Shown here: positions 10,599-21,637 of the stretch, piece after piece | Numbering within the stretch: position 1 is the stretch's first letter | Layout of the letters: every line of letters starts with the position of its first letter | Assembly (NCBI GenBank): GCA_035048485.1 | Contig: CM068587.1 | Location: 41,973,842-42,037,841, forward strand | Origin: Pteria penguin | Taxonomy: Eukaryota; Mollusca; Bivalvia; Pterioida; Pteriidae | Length of the DNA stretch: 64,000 bases | Reading direction: 5' to 3' | The notes under the pieces: generated by a model | The model's database searches: none | Told to the model about the DNA's origin: nothing | What the model saw: only the letters and a program-made list of their open reading frames with translations | Translations under genes and position numbers: made by a program

Positions 10599-11022
10599 GT
10601 GAGTAACCGCCATTTTATTGTTTACTTCAAATACGGTTTTCATCATTTTTCTTGTGTCATAGTACATGTACGATGTCCATATAATATTTGGGTCACTTTT
10701 GTTTTCTCTCGTTGCATCTTGTGAATACCTACATGTTACTGTCATGTACTGTGTATAATGTAAATCATGCATAACGACAATACATATTGTACACATGCAT
10801 GTAAGCTATTCATTTTAGGTAAATGATAAATACCTTTCGTTCCAAATACATTGCCCTTTCTTGAAATAGATTTAATTTAATGATAATAGAATAAAAGGAA
10901 GTATGAACAAACCCCAAACTTTACCAATTTTATATGGGTATGCATTAATTTGTCAACTTTAGTTTTAGTAAATGAATACAATATATTCTTACGTCACTTA
11001 CTTTCATTTTCATGTTTTGTAG

Positions 11023-11430
11023 CGTCAAGGGTATTACCAGACCGGTAGTATACCGCCACCGGAAAACGTAGGCGGTGGTAACTATCCCCCACAGGCTGGT
11101 GGAGCATACCCACCTCCGTCGGGAGGAGCATACCCTCCTCAGCCCGGATACGGACAGCCACCTGGTGGATATGGACCTCCTATGGGACACGCACCGCCTG
11201 GAGGATTTGTCCCACCTCCCCAGCCTGGTGGTTACGGATACGGTCAGCCCCCTCAACCAGGTCCACCACCTGCAGGTTACGGTCCACCTGGCGGAATGCC
11301 ACCTGGTCCACCTGGACCCCCACCACCTGGACATCCTGGACCAATGCCTCCGCACATGCATGGCCAACCCCCAGGACCGCCTGGACAATACGGACCTCCC
11401 CCTCCTGGGCCTGGCTATGGGCCTTATTGA
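11023..11430 (+). CDS. Pro/Gly/Tyr-rich exon with its own stop codon (sister of the galectin linker exon)
   Basis: An acceptor (tcatgttttgtag) precedes 136 in-frame codons. They encode RQGYYQTGS, then low-complexity repeats of PPGGYGPP, GYGQPPQPG and PPGPPGP, ending GYGPY and TGA at 11428-11430. The start RQGYY and the first 40 nt match the exon at 14714, so the two arose by exon duplication. Here the reading frame ends, so a transcript using this exon would lack the galectin domain. The low-complexity composition resembles the N-terminal domain of vertebrate galectin-3 and other PGY-rich tails. AATAAA at 11985 could polyadenylate such a short form. It may be an alternative last exon of the galectin gene or the end of a separate gene; the upstream coding exon is not securely found. 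Confidence 0.7.
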   Translation, partial: RQGYYQTGSIPPPENVGGGNYPPQAGGAYPPPSGGAYPPQPGYGQPPGGYGPPMGHAPPGGFVPPPQPGGYGYGQPPQPGPPPAGYGPPGGMPPGPPGPPPPGHPGPMPPHMHGQPPGPPGQYGPPPPGPGYGPY

Positions 11431-11984
11431 TGTGATATAACTACAATAATTATAAGGACTACAATGAGAGACTGTTAATTGTGATAATGGATCGAATACG
11501 ATCGTGTTTACATACTGTACACATGTATATAGATAGCACAGCAACATATCTACATGAACTTTGTTGATAAAATCTTGCTTAAAACTTTTGTTTATCATAT
11601 TTGCAAATGAATATATAATGTATTTATATATCTATATTTCATATTTTAATGTTGTTGAGTAAATATGAAAGACAATTTCGTGATTTTTTATCATATCTAT
11701 AATCTTTCCTATAGGTCTACAGCGATAATATTGCCCATGTTTATAAACACGACTAGTCTAAATTTTATCATAACAGGGGAGCCAGGTTTATCGTGGTCAA
11801 ATATTCCTAAAAATATTCCTAAGAGGTATATTATTGCTTTGAATGATAGTAGATTTTCGCCTCAGTTCATAGTAGAGGCGGTGACGTAGAGGATGAATAC
11901 ACCAGCTACCGCTAAGCCACATAGACTCTTATTATGATTTTTAAAACACTGCCATTTAAATGAATATTGGTATGTATTGGATGA

Positions 11985-11990
11985 AATAAA
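11985..11990 (+). terminator. Possible polyadenylation signal
   Basis: AATAAA about 555 nt after the stop of the Pro/Gly-rich exon, in the gap before the 26-bp minisatellite. Plausible end of the short transcript. Confidence 0.35.
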
Positions 11991-12106
11991 CTTTGGAATC
12001 TTTGTTTTGGTTTTTTAAAAGCCCGGATGAGCACAGTTATCGCTGTAGACCTATACCATTTAATCCTTACCTGAACATTAACATCGTCCAAATGTAGTTC
12101 GTTCAG

Positions 12107-14050
12107 GTAATTCGTGCAGGGGTTATAATGCAGTAATTCATGCAGGGGTTATAATGCAGTAATTCGTGCTGAAAGTTATAATGCAGTAATTCGTGCAGGG
12201 GCTATAATGCAGTAATTTGTGCGGGGGTTACAATGCAGTAATTCGTGCAAGGGTTATAATGCAGATATTCGAGCAGAGGTATAAGGTAAGAATTTGTGCA
12301 ATACTTATAATTCTGTAATTCGTGCAGGGGTTATAAGGCAGTAATTCGTGTAGGGGTCATAAGGCAATAATTCGTGCAGGGGTTATTAAGGCAGTAATTC
12401 GTGCAGGGTTTATAATGCTGTAATTCGTGATGGGGGAATAATGTAGTAATTCGTGCAGGGGTTATAACTCAGTTATTCGTGCAGGGTTATTAGGTAGTAA
12501 TTCGTGCAGGGATTATAATGCAGAAATGCGTGCAGGGTTTATAATGCAGTAATTCGTGCAGGGGTTATAATGCAATAATTCATGCAATGAGTTATAATGC
12601 AGTAATTCCTGCAGGGGTTATAATGCAGTAATTCATGCAGGGAGTTATAATGCAGTAATTCCTGCAGGGGTTATAATGCAGTAATTTATGCAAGGAGTTA
12701 TAATGCAGTAATTCGTGCGGGGGTTATAATGCAGTAATTCATGCAGGGAGTTATAATGCAGTAATTCCTGCAGGGGTTATAATGTAATTCATGCAGGGAG
12801 TTATAATGCAGTAATTCGTGCAGGGGTTATAATGCAGTAATTCCTGCAGGGTTTATAATGCAGTAATTTATGCAAGGAGTTATAATGCAGTAATTCGTGC
12901 AGGGATGATAATGCAGTAATTCATGCAGGGAGTGATAATGCAGTGATTTGTGCAGGGGTTATAGGGCGGTAATTCGTGCAGAGGTTATAATGCAGTAACT
13001 CATGCAGGGAGTTATAATGCAGTAATTCGTGCAGGGGTTATAATGCAGTAATTCATGCAGGGGTTATAATGCAGTAATTCATGCATGGGTTATAATGCAG
13101 TTATTCGTGCAGGGGTTATAGGGCAGTAATTCGTGCAGGGGTTATAATGCAGTAATTCGTGCAGGGTTTATAATACAGTAATTTATGCAGGGAGTTATAA
13201 TGCAGTAATTCGTGCAGGGGTTATAATGCAGTAATTCATGCAGGGAGTGATAATGCAGTTATTCGTGCAGGGGTTATAAGACGGTAATTCGTGCAGGGGT
13301 TTTAATGCAGTAATTCGTGCAGGGGTTATAATGCAGTATTTCGTGCAGGGGTTATAGTGCAGTAATTCGTGCAGGGGTTATAGAGCAGTAATTCATGCAT
13401 GGGTTAAAATGCAGTAGTTCGTGCAGGGGTTATAATGCAGTAATTCATGCAGGGAGTGATAATGCAGTGATTTATGCAGGGGTTATGATGCAGTAATTGG
13501 ATCAGAAGTTATAATGCAGTATTTCGTGCAGGGGTTATAATGCAGTAATTCGTGTAGGGGTTATAGGGCAGTAATTCATGCAGGGGTTATAATAGAGTAA
13601 TTCCAGCGGGATTTACAATGCAGTAATTGGATTATAGGGGTTATAGGGCAGTAATTCGTACATGGGTTATAATGCAGTATTTCGTGCAGGGGTTATAATG
13701 CAGTAATTCGTGTAGGGGTTATAGGGCAGTAATTCATGCAGGGGTTATAATAGAGTAATTCCAGCGGGATTTACAATGCAGTAATTGGATTATAGGGGTT
13801 ATAGGGCAGTAATTCGTACATGGGTTATAATGCAGTATTTCGTGCAGGGGTTATAATGCAGTAATTCGTGCATGGGTTATAATGCAGTTATTCGTGTAGG
13901 GGCTATAGGGCAGTAATTCGTGCAGGGGTTATAACAGAGTAATTCCAGCGGGATTTACAATGCAGTAATTGGATTCCGGGTTCTAAAGCAGTAATTGGAT
14001 TCCGGTTTATAATGCAGTAATTCTTGAAGGGGTTATAATGCAGTTTTTCG
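12107..14050. repeat. 26-bp minisatellite, about 75 copies
   Basis: The unit is near gcagtaattcgtgcaggggt plus tataat. Copies differ by a few substitutions (cgtgcag, catgcag, cctgcag). A higher-order unit of about 158 bp (six 26-mers) is duplicated at 13563 and 13721. The array fills the interval between the two homologous Pro/Gly-rich exons and is intronic if they belong to one gene. Confidence 0.95.
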
Positions 14051-14713
14051 AAAAGAGAGGAAGATAGTTAAAATCCGACTTTAAAAGAAAAACAACCTTT
14101 ATGTCACCCTGAGAGAACACAGGGTTTCAATATGACAATGATCACGTGACTTCAACCCTTGGGTTCAGTATAATGTATTATATAATCCCTCTAGCTCGGA
14201 CGTACATTAAATGACCCCAGAACCTTCAAAGATTTAAAATTCTTTATTGATTTTCAGCATTACGGTCGTGATCACGGACATAATGGGTCAATGCATATGA
14301 GTTCAAACATGCTGCACGTCGTTCAATACTAGTATTTCTAAATCGCTTTGTTGATATTTGTTAGTGAAGGTAGCTATGTATGTAAGTATATACACATGAT
14401 TATTATCAGATGTAAGAAAGGCGTCTATTAAATATATTTAAATAAAGTTGTAAACAACTAAATGATTTTTTTTTTGGATTCGGATGGAAAAACAAGATTG
14501 TTTCAACATACCATGGTCAGTGGCGAAGTGACAATTATATATGGCATTAGGCAAACCTGTACAATTATGCCTCTGTAGGAAACCTGTATGAAAATATGCA
14601 ATCCACTGATTTGTAGATGCAATATAGAACTATATATAATGCTAGGAAAACAAATTGTTATTCTTTACATCGTACTTACTGCTTACGCCTAGAAAGTAAT
14701 TTATTTCAATTAG
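14051..14713. other. Intronic or intergenic sequence before the linker exon
   Basis: No exon or repeat recognised apart from the acceptor at its right end (ttatttcaattag). Confidence 0.5.
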
Positions 14714-15073
14714 CGTCAAGGTTACTATGGGACAGGGCAGGTGCCCCCACCTGGTCAGGGAGGTCATGGCTACCCAGCAAGTGGATACCCAGCACCAGGG
14801 GCCGGTTACGGACAGCCTCCTTCATCCGGAGGGTATGGCTACGGACAACCTCCTCCACCCGGAGGACAAGGGTACGGTCAGCCTCCTCCATCAGGAGGAT
14901 ATGGGTACGGACAACCTCCTCCACCAGATATACCAATAGGTCCTCCTCCTGGAGGATACGGCCCACCGCATGGGCATGGCCCACCACATGGACATGGACC
15001 ACCACATGGACATGGACCACCACCACCTACCGGGTATGACCATGGATATGGGCCAGGATGCATCAGTAGGCCA
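14714..15073 (+). CDS. Linker exon of the chimera galectin
   Basis: Acceptor at 14712-14713, donor GTAAGT at 15074. It encodes RQGYYGTGQVPPPGQGGHGY, then four GYGQPP-type units, three PPHGHG units and ends GYGPGCISRP in phase 0. It joins directly to SVPFNG of the domain exon. Gly-His-rich units near the end could bind metal; that is speculation. Confidence 0.85.
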
Positions 15074-16056
15074 GTAAGTGGTGTTTTAACTAGAACAATT
15101 ATACTAGTACATACCTTTTTATATATCAGTTTTTGACGCTTCTAATCTTTTCTTTTTCGGTATGATGATAAAATTTGTTTCTTTTGATTCTTGTTCACGT
15201 CACACCAAGATTATGACATTTATGTGTTGACGGCTCCTGCCATTTAGACTTCTGCAACGTGGTGTCTTTACGCGCCATGTCTACCGTGACATGGGGCCTC
15301 GGGGTTTCTTTCTCTTCTAAAAGACGGGACACCGACCACTTATAGGAATCGAACCCGGGACTTCTCGGTCACCAGTCACGATGAAACAATCATTATAGAT
15401 AGGAAGTTATTGTTAATTTTAGTATTATGTTGATATTATTGATAAGTTAATTAGATATCTGTAAATGTAAAATGCTCTTATTTTGACGAAAGAAGGGTTA
15501 TTATAATGATTTAGTTTGTTTGTTTTGTTCTGTTTTGTTTTTTTTTACAGAACAGATTAGTTTAACGAACACAAGAAAAACTGTGATATCCAATAGGGGC
15601 GTCATGACTTACCAATCTTTAAAATCTGTCAAAAAAAAAAAAAAAAAAAAAATAAAATAAAATAAAATAAAAAATTAAAAATTAAGATAAAAATAAAACA
15701 AATAAATAAATAGATAAATAAATAAAATCCCCCAAACTGTATTTTTCTCCCTCATTTTTGTAGCTTTATCGAAATGATATACTAATGATACACATTGTAC
15801 TTAAATAAAACTGTTGTTCTGTCACCCTATACGACAGTTACGTTATATTATAAATCGTTCATATAAATCGTATTATAATGAAGAGTCTTGACTGTTCTAT
15901 TATCACCATTAATGTATGACACTTTCCCTTGTCACAGTAGGCGTGGCACGTAAAAGATCCCTCACTGCTTCGGGTGGGTCCGTTGCATTGACATAGATTT
16001 GTATGCAATGCATCAGGTAGATGCCGTCACCATGTACGTGAAATAATCGTGGAGTG

Positions 16057-16089
<33 letters not shown>

Positions 16090-17802
16090 TTAGCAATCAG
16101 TTAACCAAATAAAGTGTTGTTCGCTAACTTTCAAATTCTACTAATTTCAATAATTAGTAGAAACTGAAAGTAATTTTAAAAATTAATAGAATTTGAAAGT
16201 TAGCAAACGACAAATAATCAAATTGTTTTTCTCTCTTTCTCCAAGGCCTCTTAATGTAATATTATCGCTCAAAAGTAAATATTGCAGCTGTGTTAAAGGT
16301 GTTATAAATGAATTATTTAACCCTTAAAATCAGGTGAAATATGGCTTGCTTTCTAAGTATACTGTTGTGTATATTCTTCAGAGTGTGCCATTTAATGGTC
16401 AGATTCCAGGGGGAGCTTACAGTGGACGATCAATATGTATAAATGGTGTACCTATCGGCGATCAGTATGTATATTGGCGAATTACATCTAATACTATATC
16501 AATACATGTTGTTTTTATGCTCCCGGATCGATAGATCTGGAGCATATTGTTTTTGTTCTCTCTGTTTGTCTGTCTGTTGTCAGCTTTAACCATGGCTATA
16601 ACTTTTGAACCCTGGAGGGATAGAGACTTCATATTTGACATGCCTACTCAACTAATGAAACCATTTCAAATGACACTACAGTCGATGACCTTTTGACCTT
16701 GACAAAGACCTTCACGCTAAAAATAACTTTTTGGACTTTGGTACCACCGGGGGCATGAGTGTTTCACAACACAGCTCGTTATTATTTTACTATAAACTGC
16801 ATGTATTTTACAGTTTTATAATGGTTTGGATATTTTAAATTTGTTTGTTTTCTCCTCTTGCATTGCTTCGTTGTACTTTTAAAAACCAATTTATAATATT
16901 CTTTCTCATTGCAGAATGTTTTTATAATTTTTATTATTTCAACATTCAGCTTAGTCAGCCCTCTCTTTTAATTGGATCTTTGTATCAAAATCTGTATATC
17001 TATTTGTCAAATATTCATTTCATTTTAATGGTCAAATTTTAAGTGAACAATTTCTCATTGATCCCACAATGCGTGTTCTGAGATTCAAACACAAAACCAT
17101 CGAAAGACACTCTTTTTACAGATTCCGTGTGAACCTGAAAAACCAAGGCGATATTGGGTTTCATTTCAATCCCCGCTTGCGTGTACCCGGTAACCCACAG
17201 GTTGTCGTCCGTAACACAATGGTTCATGGCAGTTGGGGTTCTGAGGAAAGAGATCAGAGTTACTTCCCATTTCAAGAGGGCACACCTTTTGAAATGTGGA
17301 TAAGAATTTGCGAAAACGAATACCAAGTAAATATAGATTTTCTTTTTGTATAAAACAATTAGATATATAGAGATAAAAACTAGTACTTGTATCTTGTAAT
17401 ATGTCATTACTAAAATCTGAAACTGTTACAGAAATAAGGTCTGTTAGTATATCTACTGTACGTAAGTGGTGTTCTCCCAATACATGCTTTCCACAAAAAC
17501 TAAACACTGGCCGCCATCATATAAGTGAAAGAAAGAAAGAGAGAAATAAAGACAAAAAGGAGGAACAAACAAAGACAGAAAGAAGGAGAAATGAAGGAAT
17601 GGAAAACGAATGAAACAAAGTATGAGTGTAACAGTTATTTCTAAGTTTGACTGAACTAAAATTTAATTTTTTTTTCATTACCTAGGTAACTGTCAATGGA
17701 AGTCATTACTGTACCTACCGAGCCCGCCATTATCCGATTGAGAGTTTTAGTACATTGAATATCGGTGGTGCTATCCAGATCAACGAAATCAGATATGCCT
17801 AA
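14714..17802 (+). CDS. Chimera-type galectin: Pro/Gly/Tyr-rich linker plus one galectin domain (5' exon not located)
   Basis: I reconstruct four exons: 14714-15073, 16382-16464, 17122-17326 and 17686-17802 (stop TAA). Phases agree at every junction (0, 2, 0) and all introns are GT-AG. The first exon encodes 120 residues of GYGQPPPPGG- and GPPHGH-type repeats. The other three give a complete galectin domain of 134 residues: VPFNGQIPGG, GDIGFHFNPRL, VVVRNTMVHGSWGSEER, PFQEGTPFEM, VTVNGSHY and FSTLNIGGAIQINEIRY. The sugar-contacting set (HFNPR, V-x-N, W-x-x-E-x-R) is intact, so beta-galactoside binding is expected. There is no signal peptide in the visible part, as usual for galectins, which leave cells by a nonclassical route. 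A single domain behind a Pro/Gly-rich N-terminus is the galectin-3 plan. The true N-terminus is missing from this model. Confidence 0.85.
15190..15385 (-). mobile_element. SINE family 1, diverged copy in a galectin intron
   Basis: On the minus strand the B-box-like motif (GGTTCGATTCCTATAAG), the CCGTCTTTTAGAAGAG part, GGCGCGTAAAGACACC and the 3' end (TGGTGTGACGTGAACAAG) follow the family order. It is clearly more diverged than the copy at 25056. Confidence 0.65.
15630..15730. repeat. A-rich simple sequence
   Basis: A run of about 22 A followed by AAATA and AATAA-type repeats in an intron. Confidence 0.9.
15935..16088 (+). mobile_element. SINE family 1, 5'-truncated, with (CAAT)n tail
   Basis: It contains GGCACGTAAAAGATCCCTC, ACTGCTTCGGGTGGGTCCG, CATCAGGTAGATGCCGTCAC and TACGTGAAATAATCG, then a (CAAT)n tail. 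The tRNA-like head is absent. Confidence 0.8.
16115..16215. mobile_element. Foldback (palindromic) MITE in a galectin intron
   Basis: The left end TTCGCTAACTTTCAAATTCT and the right end (AGAATTTGAAAGTTAGCAAA) are inverted copies over about 30 bp. An inner hairpin (TTCTACTAATT, 3-nt loop, AATTAGTAGAA) sits inside. The whole 95-bp unit can fold on itself. Confidence 0.75.
16382..16464 (+). CDS. Galectin domain exon 1
   Basis: Acceptor tattcttcag, then SVPFNGQIPGGAYSGRSIC to GVPIGDQ. The donor is CA|GTATGT, phase 2. A Q codon is formed across the junction with the next exon. Confidence 0.85.
17122..17326 (+). CDS. Galectin domain exon 2 (ligand-binding core)
   Basis: Acceptor tctttttacag; encodes FRVNLKNQGDIGFHFNPRL through VVVRN, GSWGSEER and PFEMWIRICENEYQ. 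It carries all classical carbohydrate-contacting residues, as in the single core exon of most galectin genes. Donor GTAAAT at 17327. Confidence 0.92.
17686..17802 (+). CDS. Galectin domain exon 3 and stop
   Basis: Acceptor tcattacctag. It encodes VTVNGSHYCTYRARHYP, then IESFSTLNIGGAIQINEIRY A and TAA. This is the standard last strand set of the galectin fold. Confidence 0.92.
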   Translation, partial: VTVNGSHYCTYRARHYPIESFSTLNIGGAIQINEIRYA

Positions 17803-17814
17803 AATGGGTGTTGA

Positions 17815-18830
17815 CACCTTACAACCTGTCCTTCTGATATCTAGTGCCAACACACACAGAGAATTACTTTTATATAGTCAAAGTGATCCCCTTATACTTT
17901 GTGGAATACTTACATAGCCAAGGTGATATCCTTAAATCTCAAGGTGGCTCCTCCATAACGCTGCCTTTCTGATATCTAGTGCTACCACATATATTGTGAA
18001 ATACTTTCATCCTCAGGGTTGAATATCCATAACGCTATCTCTTTGATATCTAGTGCTACCATGCATATAGTAAAATGCTTTCTATTCAGGGTGGTACACC
18101 CATAACGCTGTCCCTCTGATATCTAGTACTACAAAATGCTATTATGAGATACTTTCATACTCAGGGTGGTACCTCCACAACGCTGTCCCTCTGATATCTA
18201 GTACTACAAAATGCTATTATGAGATACATGGGTACTTTCATACTCAGGGTGGTACCTCCACAACGCTCTTCTGGTATCTAGTGCTGCTATTATAATGTGT
18301 AATACTTTCATACTCAGGGTGGTACCTCCATAACGCTGTCCTTCTGATATCTAGTGCTACCACGCATATTGTGAAATACTTTCATACTCAGGGTGGTACC
18401 TCCATATCGCTGTCCCTCTGATATATAGTGCTGCTATCATATTGTGAAATACTATCATACTCATGGTGGTATACCCATAACGTTGTCCTTCTGATATCTA
18501 GTGCTACAAAATGCTATTGTGAAATACTTTCATACTCAGGGTGGTACCTCCACAACGCTGTTCTGATATCTAGTGCTGCTATCATAATGTGAAATACTTT
18601 CATACTCAGGGTGGTACCTCCATAACGCCGTCCCTCTGATATCTAGTGCTATCAAACATATTGTGAAATACTTTCTTACTCAGGGTGGTACCCTATAACG
18701 CTTTTCCTCTGATATCTAGTGCTACCACACATATTTTGAAAAACTTTCATACTCAGGGTGGTACCTTCATAACGCTGTCCTTCTGATATCTAGTGCTATC
18801 ACACATTATTATTGTGAAATACGCTCATAG
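17815..18830. repeat. About 74-bp minisatellite in the galectin 3' region
   Basis: About 13 units run around gggtggtacctccataacgc, ctgatatctagtgctaccac and attgtgaaatactttcatac. The first recognisable copy begins within about 15 nt of the stop codon. A polyadenylation signal follows the array, so it probably lies in the 3' UTR. Confidence 0.92.
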
Positions 18831-18875
18831 TTAATGTGTTTTATGTTTTGTATGTGATCGTTACTTATTAAGTAT

Positions 18876-18881
18876 AATAAA
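18876..18881 (+). terminator. Polyadenylation signal for the galectin gene
   Basis: AATAAA about 1.07 kb after the stop codon, directly after the last minisatellite unit. Confidence 0.5.
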
Positions 18882-19134
18882 ACTCCTGTACTATTGTTAT
18901 TGTTGATGACTTTGGTTTTTCGCGTAAGAATACATTGGTCGTAGAGTTGTTATATTGGTACGTTGCCAGATTTGATGGATTTTATTTTCTTCGTCCATGA
19001 TATCCCGTTCATACAACATCTCTATAGTCAGTCGTTATCAGGAAACTTTTTCTCTATCTGACGTATGGTGACTTGTGTTTGCCATCCACTTGTCAAACAA
19101 TTATGTCTATTTGTCAGGTTCTTATGTTGACATA

Positions 19135-19466
19135 AATTGATAAGATGACATAATTCTATGACAAGACTACATAGTAATGTGACGAGATAATTCTATTACA
19201 ATACTACGTAATTATGTGACAAGATGAGATAATTCTATGACAAGAGTACATAATTATATAACAACACGATATAATTCTATGACAAGACTACATAATTCTA
19301 TGACAAGAGTACATAATTATGTGACAAGTCGACATAATTCTATGACAAGTCGACATGATTATATGAGTAGTCGACATAATGCTATGACAAGAGTACTTAA
19401 TTATGTGACAAGTCGACATAATTTTATGACAAAACTACATAATTATGTGGCTACATAATTCTAGAA
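19135..19466. repeat. 20-21-bp minisatellite
   Basis: Imperfect repeats of acataattctatgacaagt and acataattatgtgacaagt, often alternating. The 73-codon open stretch through it is a by-product. Confidence 0.88.
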
Positions 19467-21637
19467 CAGGACGACTTAATATGTATCAGTTTGGTAGCTG
19501 AGTTATGCCACCATAGAGATCTACAGAGATAACTTTGGAAATATTTCGTAACCATGCAAACGTAATAATCTTCAGAGATGTTATTGGACTTACTTTGACC
19601 GTTGAATCTCCATTTTATTCTATTCGCCTGTATGTGAAATACAGAAGCACGGGATCGAGAATGCCTATAAATTTACATCTGCTATAACCAAGAGCCAGCG
19701 AAATTCGAAACCTAAATCCGAAAAAGTCTGGCTTAAATATGACATCCGTGCATGAATTTATTTTCTTGTCTTGTTGTACTTGGCCCCATCCCTGTTAAAA
19801 AGAGCCTTATAGAGAGATGACTGCTTCAAGTTATCTTTTTGGATTAAGGTTTAAATCGTACCGAAAATCTGGGAAACTTGTGAACCAGCATCGATCAATG
19901 TCAGTATATACGAGGGAACCCCCCCCCCCCCCCCCCAAAAAAAAACATTCAAGCATCGACCAGTTGAATACATAGCCGCCTGGACCGCCTTAAGTAGATC
20001 TAGGGCCAAGTCGTGTTGGTCTAGGGCGAAGTCGTGTTGGGAACCTAAGGGGCATAGTCCCAGAAGCTCTGACATGAGTTTTAATGCATTTTCATAAAAT
20101 CTGGTGTACAATCAATCATACAGTACTTCGTACGAGTGTTTTTTTTATTCAGTTTAAACACTAATTTGTAAAGATATACCACAAATCAAACGTAGATCAT
20201 AATAGAACAATTTTTAAAAAATATATATATAATTTTGCTGTAATAAAGACAAAGACCTAACCTAAGGTTACATTTGTATTCTGAAAATAGAGCATATAAA
20301 TAACTTGCTTACATTAATCTTTGAAAGTTTTAGGAGGAGGGGAACGTGCGCCCCACCACTAAAATCTGCCATCCCTCACATTTTTTCAGCGTTTGACACA
20401 GTTCTATATCAAATATGATTATTCATCTATGCCAAATATGATTATATTAACAACAAAGTTTTCGTGAGTTAATAAGAATAGGTTTGATACACAATTTCAA
20501 TTAGAATTAAATCTATTATAATTTCTAAAGTATTTGTTATTTGTATTGTATGCACGTCCTAAGTTTTCTTCTATTTCAAAAGATGTTCGCATGTTTAAGA
20601 GTTATTCCTCTTCCTCTCTTCAAAACTTTAGACTGGAGTTACCTGCTTTTGTTTGATATCACTGCGCGAAGATCTAGATCGGCATTGCCAGTCTAAAATA
20701 ACTTTTGCCAGTTTTATTTTCGAAAAGCAGTTCGGTGTATACTGTGTCTCGATACTTTTTCAATTTCTTATTAGCCAAAACAAAAAATAGTCCTGTTTCT
20801 TGCTGATCTAGTTGATCTAGTACATAAGCACTGTATTTTATGCTCTTTAATAACAAATGTGTTATCTGACGGATAATGCACATGTGGTTGGTTAATTTCG
20901 CTTTTATTGTACTCAGACTTACGTACATGACATCAAAATGATTAATATGTTTTTGTTTTCACCAACTAGATCTGCTCTAACCCCCTCCCCTCTTCCTTCC
21001 ACCATTAACTGCTTTTTTTTGTTGCGAAGATTGAATGCCTGCTCGTATCTGCTTCGTCCCTTGTGTGACAACACAATTTAAAAGTATGTGCTCCGAAGAG
21101 GTTTATGACTTTTTCCCCCAGAATCAGCAATGAGTGAATATCCCAATGATTATGACATTGTTACTTTGAATTCACGGCAAAATATTTATCTGCACCACAG
21201 CCTTCATCTTCTGTATATACAGCGTATATAAATACATGTTGTAAATAATAATTGATAGAAATATCGTGTTTGTATATTTTTTACAGAGTCGTACAACGCA
21301 TTTAAGTCTCTGGTTTTAATACATTGTATTTGCTTATGTCATATTCAAAGATAGAGACCATGGGGGAAATATCAGGATATTGCCGAGATAATATATGTAA
21401 TAATAATTTCTTTTTGTCATAATGTGCACATTTTTGAAATTCTATCGCCACGATACTAGAGGTCTGCAACGTATTTGACAACTGTTGCCTACACATGGTG
21501 ATTCCCGTTAAGATGGTACTACTATTGAACATTTAATCCGGAAAATAATTATAATAGAACCTATAACGGATTTTATTCCGATGTATGTAGATCTACACCG
21601 GGTATTCTACTTTCGCTTTCGCATTTTGGATTTAGTC
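19467..21637. other. Noncoding; upstream region of the CaRF-like gene
   Basis: Contains an 18-bp C run at about 19920 followed by A's, but no supported exon. No clear TATA box lies just before the ATG at 21638. Confidence 0.5.

Noticed and set aside
14706..15063. Other frames and antisense open frames across the Pro/Gly-rich exons
   Set aside because: They are shadows of a GC-rich low-complexity exon. The frame kept is the one that fits acceptor, donor and the galectin domain.
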